Shown here: positions 47,783 through 57,651 of the stretch, piece after piece
Numbering within the stretch: the stretch's first letter is position 1
Layout: every line of letters starts with the position of its first letter
Assembly (NCBI GenBank): GCA_029891345.1
Contig: CM057009.1
Span: forward strand, 293,090,966 to 293,154,965
DNA from: Dryococelus australis
Lineage: Eukaryota > Arthropoda > Insecta > Phasmatodea > Phasmatidae
Length of the DNA stretch: 64,000 bases
Direction of reading: 5' to 3'
Translations under genes and position numbers: made by a program
The notes under the pieces: model-generated
Seen by the model: the letters and a program-made list of their open reading frames with translations, nothing else
The model's database searches: none
What the model was told of the DNA's origin: nothing

Positions 47783-47788
47783 AATAAA
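47783..47788 (+). terminator. Poly(A) signal of the transposase gene
   Basis: AATAAA about 100 bp after the transposase stop, before the convergent gene begins. Confidence 0.6.
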
Positions 47789-47924
47789 TTTTTAATTTAC
47801 TATTAGTAACTGTCCTCACGTTATGACTACCTTGCAGATATAACAAAACTTTAAATTTGTAGATAGCGGCCATCCATAGCGTAATTATAACAGCGATATG
47901 ATTAACTGTTCGTTCGAAAAATGA

Positions 47925-47930
47925 TTTATT
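47925..47930 (-). terminator. Poly(A) signal of the P2X7C-like gene
   Basis: Minus-strand AATAAA (plus TTTATT) 78 bp downstream of the stop of the minus-strand gene. The two signals keep the convergent transcripts almost non-overlapping. Confidence 0.6.
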
Positions 47931-48007
47931 ATTTTAATTACATCTCTACCAACAGATTTTAAATGTCACATATTACAAAAATACAAAGCTGTTGTTCAAT
48001 TTTCTAG

Positions 48008-48567
48008 CTACAGTTTGAAACCTGCGTAGCTGCCATCGGCCTCCGGAAATGTCTTCCTTATGACATTAACGGCACAAGATGGTAAAACAACTCTATTCCT
48101 GCAGCCGATTGCAGTCCATGAATTTACCCACGACGTAAACTGTTTATAACTGGTGTAACGCCAAGTTTTATTCTCTGGATTGGCAGCAGTTAACAAACGT
48201 TTCTTATATTTAATCTTGGTTTTCAAACTCAAATTTGTGCCTCGCCATTGTTAGTACTTCCGGGTCCGAAATCAACGTTGAAAAAGAAGGATTTTTAGTT
48301 ACACACACGAATAATTCAGATTTCATAGTTTTTACATTTTCTGACTCTCGGCAGCAGACACTTTCTTCATCAGTGTTCATTCACATACACACACACACAC
48401 ACACACACACTCTCTCTCTCTCTCACGCACACACGCGCGCGCCAAAATAACGTTCCCGTTCGCCCTGAAGTGTTTAGCGTATTCCTGTCGTTAGCACTGC
48501 CCAACTCGAGATCAGCACATGTTTTCTCTGGCTCGAACTGGTAAGGACGAATGTTTGTTGAATACAT
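48008..48567 (-). pseudogene. P2X7 receptor C-terminal (ballast) domain-like protein, transposon cargo
   Basis: This minus-strand gene lies inside the Kolobok element. From ATG at 48567 it reads MYSTNIRPYQFEPE, an opening I recall from stand-alone invertebrate 'P2X7-like' proteins. After a CA/CT/CG repeat (48386-48443) it continues with NTDEESVCCRESE (CC pair), ELFVCVTKNPSFSTLISDPE, then TWRYTSYKQFTSWVNSW, VVLPSCAVNVIRKTFPEADG and SYAGFKL, stop at 48008. Human P2X7 ends with ELCCRKKPGACITTSELF, HCAYRCYATW, LPSCCRWRIRKEFPKSEG and QYSGFK in the same order, so homology is convincing. In P2X7 this cytoplasmic region binds zinc and guanine nucleotide. In a transposon its role is unknown. There is no transmembrane segment. 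Damage: the microsatellite has replaced the first cysteine motif region (WC-CG-C in relatives) and one frame change lies near 48225. Confidence 0.85.
48386..48443. repeat. Compound (CA)n-(CT)n-(CG)n microsatellite inside a coding sequence
   Basis: About 13 CA units, seven CT units, then CACACGCGCGCG. It lies within the P2X7C-like gene at the position where relatives have a cysteine motif. Confidence 0.95.
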
Positions 48568-48661
48568 TTGAACGCGGCGACAAACCGCACAGTTAGTTAC
48601 CTGCAACCACAGCTGTGCGCGTGGCGTGGCGGCAGTCGGCCGGCTGACGACATGGCGGCAG

Positions 48662-48669
48662 TGACGTCA
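48662..48669. promoter_or_regulatory. CRE-like palindrome, right subterminal
   Basis: TGACGTCA about 95 bp upstream of the minus-strand ATG (48567), with GGCGGCAGTGACGTCACGCG around it. It mirrors the left copy at 45462. Confidence 0.55.
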
Positions 48670-48790
48670 CGCGCTACTCAGCTTTTCGCTTGTATTTCGG
48701 GAACCACTGAAGAAGACAACGTTCAATAAACGGCGTTGTGTTTCTAATTTTTTTTCTGTTAATTATCTAAAACTTTTAACTGCTAATGTG

Positions 48791-48810
48791 TTTTTGTGCT
48801 GTGGTCTCCT
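48791..48810 (-). repeat. Kolobok right TIR
   Basis: TTTTT followed by GTGCTGTGGTCTCCT, then TTAA. It is the inverse of the left TIR with one mismatch. Confidence 0.92.
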
Positions 48811-49111
48811 TTAAGGCGATAATGAATGTGATGATGCGCATAGCTGTGTCGCCCTTTGTGATTCTAGGTACCGAACATCCAAAAACACTTTAAAACAGGC
48901 GGTGTCCTTCAAACGTTGAGTTTATCTGACCGGAAAGGGGGGGGGGGGGGGGGTTAGAAATGAAGACTCATTTTTCACAGCTGCATGTGTATACAGTCTA
49001 CATGGAATTTGATCGTTGCCACGCTTCTTAAATTGGTGTACAGCCCTAAAGGAACATTGATGTTAAATTGTTCGGTTATAGAATGAAGTAAACATTATCC
49101 TCCATTTTGTG

Positions 49112-49367
49112 GGGACCGTGGTGACTGAGCGGTTAGACTGCTCGCCTCCCACCTTGAAGAATCAGTTTCAATCCTCGGCCGGGTCTCTAACGGGTTTTCG
49201 CAAGTGGGTGTCATGTCGGATGATGCCGCTGGCGGGATGGGTTTTCTCGGGGATCTCGCGTTTCTCCCGCCCTTGCATTCCGGCGCTGTTCATTTTCACC
49301 CCATTTCACCGTCATCGGCTCTCAAAGACCTCGTTTTTAAGAGCCGTCCAAATCTTTTCACTCTTCA
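49112..49367 (+). mobile_element. tRNA-derived SINE, copy 4
   Basis: The head is GGGACCGTGGTGACTGAGCG (A-box region), then GTTTCAATCCTCGGCCGGGT (B-box region). The body is GTCGGATGATGCCGCTGGC, GCCCTTGCATTCCGGCGCTG, TTAAGAGCCGTCCAAATC. TSDs are perfect 12-mers CTCCATTTTGTG at 49100-49111 and 49368-49379. The tail is TTTTCACTCTTCA-like. Confidence 0.94.
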
Positions 49368-49379
49368 CTCCATTTTGTG

Positions 49380-50329
49380 CACTTAATCTCCGGACTACAA
49401 TCATTTAGTTTTAGCATGCCGGAATTGTGATCGGTGAATTATCAAGCATCAAAAACAAAATCAACTGGTTTGTATAAATAGACATATTTAAGAAATTTAG
49501 TTAAGGTTTTTAATGTACTAGTTCACAAAAATATTTTAACGACAAGTTGTAAGCTGGCTCATAGTTTCCTAAAGAATTACGATGAATATTTTCAATTTAT
49601 TCCTTAAGACATAATTGTAGGAAATAGTCGATCAGGGAACGACGTTAAATGCTGGCGAAAATGGCCATTAACAGCAAAGTTGTCATTAAAATTAAATTGC
49701 ATATGTATGAGCACAAATGAGTTCCTGTTTGTGAATTTAATTTGCAACAACAAGACTATCAGTAAGAATATATTCTTGAAGAACGCTGTGAAAAATTGCA
49801 GGGTAGGTAATGTGACGTTAAATTTGGCCTAGTTATGAACAGACTGGAACGAGGGCGAATTTGTTGCCAGTTTTCATTGGGTAGGATCAATAAATGTCCT
49901 GTGAATAATAAATGCGAAAAACTTCGTTCCGTGTGCGTGATCGGTGATTACTACTTAACTCGTCCGACCTTTACAATTTGGAACGCGCACATACTGCTGG
50001 CATGTACCGCAATTTTGTAAGTGTCTCACGTTGGCACAGCAATCCATCCAGCAAAGTTACAGTCTTCATGTTAGTTCGAATTTGTATTCTAGAAGTCGGT
50101 GATTCTTAAGTAACTCTCACAACTAATGATCTTTGCTACACTTGAAATGAGGTACTAACATATTAATTAAGAGGCTGGATTTCGATGTAGAGGCCCTTTC
50201 CTGGACACAGGTTTCTTGTAAAAAAAATCCCGTAACATCAATTTCCATGCTTTTCTCTCAATCGGTTTTTTGGGACAAAGTTAGAAAACTAAATATAGTT
50301 GAAAAAAAAGACATTTCTAATTTGTGTCG
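49380..50329. other. Gene-free stretch
   Basis: Nothing recognised. Confidence 0.5.
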
Positions 50330-50560
50330 ATGCAAAAATACTTTATGGCGGCCAGAAAATATTTTGTTGGGTTTCCCGTTGTTAAATTATTAAATTATTT
50401 AGCGGTAAACACAATATTCTTTGTAGCCACCACAAAACAAATATTTAGTAGCCACAACATTTAGTGGTAACAATTAAAATATTTTGTGTTCACCACAAAA
50501 TTGTTTGGCACGGCGAACACCAACAGAACATTTTGTAGAGGCCACAAATATTTTCTCTCT
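50330..50560. repeat. Degenerate short-motif cluster
   Basis: AATATTTTGTTGG, AATATTCTTTGTAGCCACCA, CAAATATTTAGTAGCCACAA, AATATTTTGTGTTCACCACA and ACATTTTGTAGAGGCCACAA recur every 25-60 bp in both orientations. This looks like a decayed, partly palindromic short-unit repeat. Confidence 0.5.
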
Positions 50561-51038
50561 GTGTTGCGTATTGCAAAACACCTTTGATTTTCTCTTAAGT
50601 TATATTTAGAACATTTTGAAGCCAATCAAAATAAATAATAAAAAAAGTAATCTATACATACAGTGTTTTCATCGCAGTTTTTCGCAGTTAAAAAGCCGGG
50701 ATGAGAAATACCTCGAAAAATTTTCGCAGAAAAACATGAAGGAAAAAAAAATTTATGGACTCAAATTCTGTGGCACGAAATTAAAGTACTGTAATTTTAA
50801 CATTATTTGTCAAAATCGTTAAGTATGCAGGCTATTTCAGGGGGGAATGGCTTATTAGTAGAACTCTATTACTTATTAAATAAGGTAGGGAATTTCATTT
50901 CATAGTAACGGACGTTGTAAGAAGGATTTTTTCGTTAGTAATAATAATTTGCTTAGGCCGCCGTAATACAGACGTTTAAAAACGAAGCATTTTTAAAATC
51001 TTCTTCTGTCGTTGTTATTGTTTGCGTGTGTGTGTATA

Positions 51039-52157
51039 CACAGTCGAATCACATGATTATAACCACCTGCAAGTATCCAGAGTAACCGCCCATTGCAGAA
51101 CGGACAGCAGTTAGACGAGCTGGCAGTGACTCAGCCAGGTGCTGATAGGTGCTGATAGGTCTGCACTAGTATCTGAGCCAGGCTGTCTGCTGTGAGTCCC
51201 ACAACTGTTGAAGGGTATATGGTGGGGGAGACAGACGGCAAACATGATGATAGAGGTGATCCCACAGATGTTCAATTGAATTGAGATCGCAGCTATTTGA
51301 GTGCCAGCGAAGAACTTTGGAGTCTTGATCGTGCTCTTTCAGCCACATCACGTGCAGACACTTCTAGCAGTGTGGCAAGGCGCATTATCGTGCTGAAAAA
51401 TCCCATCCTCCCGAGGAAAGACAATCATCATACACGGATGGACGTGATCGCCGAGGATGAATTCATAACCAAATCGATCAAGAGTGCCTTCCTCGCGGAT
51501 GATGGGACCTAGAGAATACCAGACAACATTCCCCAGACCATATAACACCGTCTTGCGTTCGACCAGCAATGAATGCAGGGTGTTGGTTCTCGCCGGACAC
51601 TGACGTCCATCCGTTCTATGGAGCTGAAAACGTGACTTGTTGGAGAAGATTACCCGTCGCCAATTAGCAGCGGTCCAGTCGCCATACTGTCGAACGAATT
51701 CCAGTCGTTTTCGTCGATGCACCTGTTTTAGATTGGGTGCAGTTAGCCTCCGTCTACTCTGGAGCCGCATTCGCAGGAGGGTGACACGTGTCTGGATGCC
51801 CTCTGGTTCATTTGGACAGTGAGCTCTTCCACTGTAGTAAGTCCTTGGTCTTCACGCACAGTCTAGTCGACGTTCACCTCGGACATCAATGGCGCTTGGA
51901 GCTCCGCAGTTCCCACGACGGCTATTCCCAACAGCGCCATTCGTCCACCCACGATACACCTTGCCCCGAAAGCAGATGATCAACCCTTTTTGCAACTTGG
52001 TTGACTCACTTCCTTTACCCATGACAGCAGAAAGTGCACTGTGTACGGTCGCATTGTATACCCGCTTCATCAGCCCACATCACGGGCTATACGTCATGAG
52101 CTACGCGCTGCAGATGACACTTCTAGCAGGTGTTCATAATAATGTGATTCGATTGTC
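51039..52157 (-). mobile_element. Tc1-like DNA transposon, decayed
   Basis: Inverted ends: the left CACAGTCGAATCACATGATT matches the reverse complement of the right end, GACAATCGAATCACATTATT. TA dinucleotides flank both sides (51037-51038 and 52158-52159), the Tc1/mariner target duplication. The 1,119-bp element carries one minus-strand transposase gene, now broken. A 10-bp unit, GGTGCTGATA, is tandemly doubled at about 51139-51158. Confidence 0.88.
51061..52023 (-). pseudogene. Tc1-family (DD34E-type) transposase, decayed
   Basis: Cut-and-paste transposase of the nucleus, read on the minus strand. The ATG at 52023 gives MGKGSESTKLQKGLI, the usual start of the N-terminal helix-turn-helix in this family. 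The following part is poorly preserved and shorter than usual. The catalytic half (51770-51348) reads RRKRLEFVRQYGDW, NWRRVIFSNKSRFQLHRTDG, GGIFQHDNAPCHTAR-like, then in another frame VLRWHSNSCDLNSIEHLWDH. The first catalytic Asp (normally SDES) is Asn here (SNKS), while the second Asp (HDNAPCH) and the Glu (IEHLWD) remain. There is one frame change at about 51350 and an in-frame stop at about 51165, after which ESLPARLTAVRNG continues. The region spans about 320 codons against roughly 340 usual. Inactive. Confidence 0.88.
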
Positions 52158-52159
52158 TA

Positions 52160-54529
52160 TGTTTATAATTATATGTATGGTTATGTATTTTCAGTATTAG
52201 CAATACTTTATGCTAGAGAAGTCAACTAATGTCAACACACCAAAATCACCCATGTCACTTAGTAGAGATGAGACCCTGACCATTAGTTGGAGCCATTTCA
52301 ACAATACTACCACTAACTGGACTAGTTAAATTTTTCCGACAAAGATCCATACTAGTATTAACACTAGTACCAAAATAGCACTGTTGACTATAATCAATAA
52401 TGAAGAGACGTAGTTCGTGAATGAATATATCAAGAAATACATACAATAGTATATCAGTAAAGGTAGTTGTATTGCCTGCTATTTTATTTCACAGATACTG
52501 CCGATTATTATATACGAACAGGTTTTACTTCACATAGGCGACGAGTTGTTCCACAAAGATTCACAATATCAATAGAGAAAGACATACGTTTGTGATATCT
52601 AACTCGTTTCAACTAGTCTCTTCATTCTGCTACCCCCTTAGCGCCTTCCTCTTCCCCCCCCCACCCCCCGATATAATATTTTACCCGTCTTGCGCGAATT
52701 GTGTGAGATACTGCTAAATCATGTGTAGAGCATAGCTATTGAGACGCGCCTCGTATCGAGTTTATCTGTGGAAGCACTAAATTAATCTTTTGGTTACACA
52801 ATATTTCAATCGGCTATTCGCTGTCGCGAGCGCGCTTATGTGTGAAGCCATTTTTACATTTTTCCGGATCAACGACAATTCTGCATGTCTAATAGCTATT
52901 GCAAGTTCGTGAATCTTGTGAAGACAGCGTAGCAATAAAAGAAAAACTTATCCATTACTAAAAATTTCAAGGCGAACAGCGTTTAGAAAAATATGCTGGG
53001 ACAAAGTATTTCCATCATCCATCGCTATGAAACTATTGAGGTCAAAAATGTGCGTTGCGTTGTGCCAAATTATTTACAGAAAAGTATGCTTGCCGTCTGG
53101 AAGCGGAGACGCGAATCAGTGTACTTGAACATATTGCAGATATTTTTTTCTCCTATGAATATCTAGATTTTTTGCGAGACCACACATGGTGTATTTTATT
53201 TTTAGAAATAGTACATCGTGGAAATAATGGTTGGGCTAGTATATTTGATAGCATGCTCGGATAAATTTATATACTGAGACAATTTTCGGGTTTCTTCCCG
53301 TATTCTATTACCGAGATAATAAAAACTAGTTTCACGGGAACTGCGTCGTAAAACCAGATTCAAGAAGAATGTGTGAAATACGATCGATTAATTTTCCTGA
53401 ATATTGTACTCTTAAAGTGTAGTCATAACCTGGTAGGTCACTTCTGAGTCTCCCATGCGTTCTGTTTATTAGGTTAGCAGTTGTTTTGACAAGTATCTAA
53501 CCGTTGTTATCTCCATACACAATTTTAAAAAAATATACCGACCCATAAGCTTCCAGAATATGAGGAAAAAACTTAGAAACGAAAATGTTAACGCCTTGAA
53601 AACGGTATGAAAAAACTTCCTGTTGGAATACCCCACTCCTGTAACGAATTTCTTAGTACAGGATGTTCGTCTAACCGGCTGTCAACGTTTGTTGAATAGA
53701 TCTAATATTTACTTTCTGAATGCATATTTTAAATTTGTTGTATTTGTATGTGTATTTCATATATCTTGCATTTGTCAATTGTATTTATAACCGGTCTGTA
53801 TCCATACCCGTTCGACAAATTCCATATTCTTGTTCCAACCCGGCCTGCATAGAATCAATAAGGTACGCTGTTAGAAAGAAATTTGTCACGAATTATAACT
53901 AACTTATTTTGGTGTCATATTATTTTTTTTCCCCGAAAAACCTGTTTACGAGAAATGACCTTACAAAACTGAAGTTCTGTAGTTGGAAGAGTACATCGTC
54001 CGTCGCGTTTCTAAAATTTTTGAGCTATATATATATACACGCATACACAAATTTAGCTAACTTAGTAATTTAGAGATGAGCGCTCATACCAAAGGAAAAT
54101 TATATTGAATGTATTACATTTGATGAAGCTATTTGAAAAATAACTAAGGCATAGGCTTTAGTGTGGCTTAGGATATACTCTTGTAATTTACTCTTGAAAA
54201 CATATCACACGCGAATATATTTTCATGTTTATCGAGTGTTGCATAGGATCTTTTAAGAACATTGTTACTAACAAGCAATAAACTTCATAGCTAAAAAAAA
54301 AGTTTTGCAAAATTCTTTAATGTTCACAGTAGCTGCTTGTAAACCCGTTGCATGTCAATTGTTTATAAATTTCTGTTTCGTTATTTTTGCGGCTTAGTTG
54401 TTGACGACTAGGCAGTAAGGAACGGAATGTAAATTACGCAAGCATGTCATGTGTATAATTTGGACAAACTTGACGGCTGTGGAAGTACAGCCCCACTCTA
54501 TACTGAAGTTCGTTTAGTAAGGACTATAC
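52160..54529. other. Gene-free stretch
   Basis: No gene or mobile element recognised. The sequence is AT-rich with a C-rich run at about 52650-52668. Confidence 0.5.
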
Positions 54530-55250
54530 AAGGAGAGAGTTGCAACTCAATAGTGTAAAAATAGAACTTATTTATCGTCTTAGAAGTAAGTTCTACTGTA
54601 CTGCCGACGATATAACACAAGAATAAACTACAAAATGTTCACTTTTTTATGTTGGCAGACAACGCGTATGAAATCACCAGCTTGTATTTTATTATTATTA
54701 TAAGAACAACCCACTCTCACTGAACAAAATAATTGTTGATTGCGTGGTTCATTCGTAGTTATTTCACATCACAAATTCATTCGGGAGAATAGAAATCATA
54801 GTCCCTGAGATTTGACAGTACTTCGTGAACAGTTGCATGCGAATATTCATGACAATAGAAGTTGTATAAAATAATAGACGTGTGAAAGCCACATAGACAA
54901 ACAATAATGTGCTACCATCATGAAAATGAAAACATGTAATCTAAAGAGGAAAACTGCATAGTAGTTTACTGTTTATTTACGCGATACGATGGTAGTAAAT
55001 ATTTTGTTTAAATAAGCAACAATTTTTTTTAATGCTGAAGTTGTAAGCCGGTAGAACCTGGACTTTGGGTATCTTCGGTGAGGATTCGCTGTAAGAACGC
55101 TTTCTTTGCTGCAAAAATAATTTGTAGCGCAAAGAAAGATTTGTTTGAGTATGAACCACTGCAAAGTAGCCTTGCCACAAACATCGTATTTGTTTGATCT
55201 ATATAGTAATGACTATGATAACCTTGCATTGTCGTTACAGAAAATAAGAG
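54530..55250 (+). repeat. Dispersed repeat F, copy 1
   Basis: It aligns with 56470-57140 in the same orientation: GAGAGTTGCAACTCAA, TATGTTGGCAGACAACGCG, AAAGAGGAAAACTGCATAG, TTTACGCGATACGATGGTAG, AATAAGCAACAATTTTTTTT. The overlapping minus-strand frames (60-67 codons) are repeat-derived. Class unknown. Confidence 0.6.
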
Positions 55251-56469
55251 AGAGAGGGAACTAATATTTCAAACTAATACTCGCAAAAAAAAAAACAATG
55301 GTCGCTGAGATTGGAAACCACACCCCTTATGTTATATTTCTAACGCCCTGGACCACACGACCACTTTGTCTTCTTGCGTGCCGATTACTTTTGACAGGCA
55401 TCTTGTTTGAGGTAGTAACATGGATCAGAATAAAATGTCACGTCTTGGTAAGAATTGAGATTAGTGGTGTGGAGAATCACCGAACTTCGGAATGACATAA
55501 AACGTCTGCAGGAGGACTATAAATCTTGCTCAGCTGCAGAATATTCTTCTTGGTTTATGAACGTCTGCGTTGGGTCAACAGTTACGTACTGAAAAATGCA
55601 TCGTACGACAGAAAAACCTTTACACCGTTAACTTTGGTACAAAGTAATATTTCTTAACTGTGAACAAAAGCAGCTCAAATAATGTTTATTTCTTTGCTAT
55701 AAAGAAAGGTAATATTTCCATAAAACAAAAACGTATAAAGAGAACATTTATTAGCAGCGAACGTACGTTTATGTAACCTTCTCTTTGAATTAAAGCTGCA
55801 TAGTGTTGCTGTAAACAAAACAGCAACAAAGAAATGGTTTTCTTTCTCGTACCGAAAATTATGTATGTTTGAATTTTTTTTTTTTTAGAGTGCTCGTCTT
55901 CCCCGTCCGAGTAGCTTGGAGCCCGCTGCAGTTGCGCATGTAGGTGACTTGCCTCCAGCTTATCTTGGAACGCCAACGAACACGTATCAATTCGCGCTTT
56001 GTTCCCCCTCCCCCCGGTCCCCGAGCAGGTTCAACAACATGCCGGCGCTAACTGGAGTCTGCTGCTGTAGCCGAGGGGCAAACTTGTCTCTCCGGCCGGG
56101 GAAGGGACAATCAGAGGAGGCTGGAGAAACTGCGATGGATTGTCGGCAGGGGAGGAAACGCGCTATCACAGGGAAAAGACCCTAACGCTACGGCATTGTC
56201 CGCTTCGTAATCCACACAAATTACGCCGGAAGAGTTGATTTGAGTTAAGAGATTTGGAGATTGGTTACTGCGCACACGTGAAACGTTTGTCTTCTACGGG
56301 TCGAACCTGAAATGAAAGACGTCATGAGAGTGCCTTGGTGGGAAGGGGGGGGGGGGGGGTGATTTCTTTCTCAAGCAGTCGTGGGTTCTAATGTTTGCTG
56401 TCGACTGAGGGATGACTGAGGATGGTGTGGAATAATTGGAAATTCATAACGGTTTAAGCAGTGGCTGAG
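55251..56469. other. Gene-free stretch
   Basis: A GC-rich part at 55890-56180 has an 89-codon plus-strand frame with no known motif. A G15 run lies at about 56346. Confidence 0.45.
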
Positions 56470-57465
56470 TTGGAGAAAACAGTAGCAACTCAAAATTATA
56501 ACTGGAGAACCTTATCGTATGCATTTGTTTGCCTAACTAGTTTCTACAGTACTGGCACCCACAGAACAGTGAGTAAACTGCAGATGATCACTTTGGTTGT
56601 GTTGGCAGACAATGCGCATAATTCACCAGCCAGTATGTAATTGTTCGGTTAGCCCACACGTTCTGGGCAATATTACTGTCGGTGTCGTTTATCTACAGTT
56701 ATTTAATTCATCAAATGGATTGCAGAGTATAAGATCATATGACGACGAAACACTATTTTATAGACTGTTTAATGCGGTAATGAAAATTCACTTGTCTTAA
56801 AATAACATGCGCTAAAGCTACAGACAAAGGATACTGTGCTGCCGCTATAAAAATGAAAATAAGCAAACAAAGCATATGTTTCTAGAATATAAAGAGGAAA
56901 ACTGCACGATCGTTTATTATGTATGTACGCGACACGCATGTATTAAATATCTTGTTTACATAGGCGACAATTTTTTTTAAATGCCGAAATTTTACGGCCG
57001 TGGAAGTTCGACGTGGGTAAGGCTTCTTCCACTCAGGTTGTGGAGCTAAATGCTTGTAAGTTTGGCAACTAAAGTTTCTCGCTACTAAGAAAGCGCTAGT
57101 GTCGCATGTGTACCGGATTTTCTCTATTTTCAACTTTGAAAAACCAAATAATTGCAATAATCATAAATCTATACTAATTATTCTCAGATAGTCCCGGGTG
57201 GTCGCAGGTAGTCACGGGTGGTCGCATATATAGGTATGTATTTCAATAACATCGTGAAACCTGAGCGAAGCGATGGCGGGCTGCTAGTCAAATATAAAAT
57301 AATTATGTAACTAAGTAAAACATTTCTTTTGTATAATTCGTGCAGATTAACATTCTAATTAAGAGGCGACTTTGGAAGACTGCTCACCTAGCGGTGGAAA
57401 CTTTCCGTATACCAAACTCTCCCATAAGAAAATTCATTTTGTTCCCAACCTGAGTAGAATTAACC
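56470..57465 (+). repeat. Dispersed repeat F, copy 2, hosting a Helitron
   Basis: The left half matches 54530-55250 (GTGTTGGCAGACAATGCGCA, AAAGAGGAAAACTGCACGAT, TTTACATAGGCGACAATTTT). The part 57005-57465 matches the fold-back copy at 61696-62055 in reverse. Its arms are GGCTTCTTCCACTCAGGTTG (57020) and TTCCCAACCTGAGTAGAATT (57442). A 120-bp Helitron sits at 57168-57287 and a TTAA-flanked MITE follows at 57470. Confidence 0.6.
57168..57287 (+). mobile_element. Very short non-autonomous Helitron
   Basis: It begins TCTATACTAATTATTCTC after an A and ends GGCGGGCTGCTAG before a T, matching the Helitron rule of 5'-TC, 3'-CTRR and insertion between A and T. Upstream of the end is CCTGAGCGAAGCGATGGCGG. 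The interior doubles CGGGTGGTCGCA. The homologous repeat F at 61696-62055 lacks it, showing an uninterrupted AATCATAAAT-CGAA site. Confidence 0.72.
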
Positions 57466-57469
57466 TTAA

Positions 57470-57645
57470 AGGTCTGTTTACGATGAAAAACATGTACATA
57501 ACGAAAGAGGAGGCCCTACGTATCAGAATGGAAATAGGTATTCGTTATGGCAGTGTTCATTATTATCGTATACGTCAGGACTGTTTACGTACACGATGAG
57601 CATAAGCCATGTCATCATGCACACGTTTTTCACCGTGAACTGGGC
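57470..57645. mobile_element. Small TTAA-flanked MITE
   Basis: TTAA flanks both sides (57466-57469, 57646-57649). The left TIR AGGTCTGTTTACGATGAAAA matches the reverse of the right one (GCCCAGTTCACGGTGAAAAA). 176 bp, non-coding. The TIR resembles that of the A/B/C MITEs (AGGCTGTTCACGGTAAA). Confidence 0.65.
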
Positions 57646-57651
57646 TTAATT

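Larger units (their letters stand above)
45334..48810. mobile_element. Kolobok-like DNA transposon, ends complete, genes decayed
   Basis: The 3,477-bp element is flanked by TTAA on both sides (45330-45333 and 48811-48814). Its TIRs match: left AGGAGACAACAGCAC-AAAAA, right (reversed) AGGAGACCACAGCAC-AAAAA, 19 of 20 bases. Further in, both ends carry TGACGTCACT (about 128 bp from the left terminus, about 141 bp from the right). It holds two convergent genes: a THAP-DDE transposase (plus) and a P2X7 C-terminal-like protein (minus). TTAA targets occur in piggyBac and Kolobok elements. The THAP domain plus the GDG...DRH transposase core points to Kolobok. Neither gene is intact, so mobility would need another source of transposase. 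Confidence 0.88.

Noticed and set aside
45334-48810. piggyBac assignment of the TTAA element
   Set aside because: The TTAA target fits, but the transposase has a THAP domain and a GDG...DRH core, unlike piggyBac transposases.
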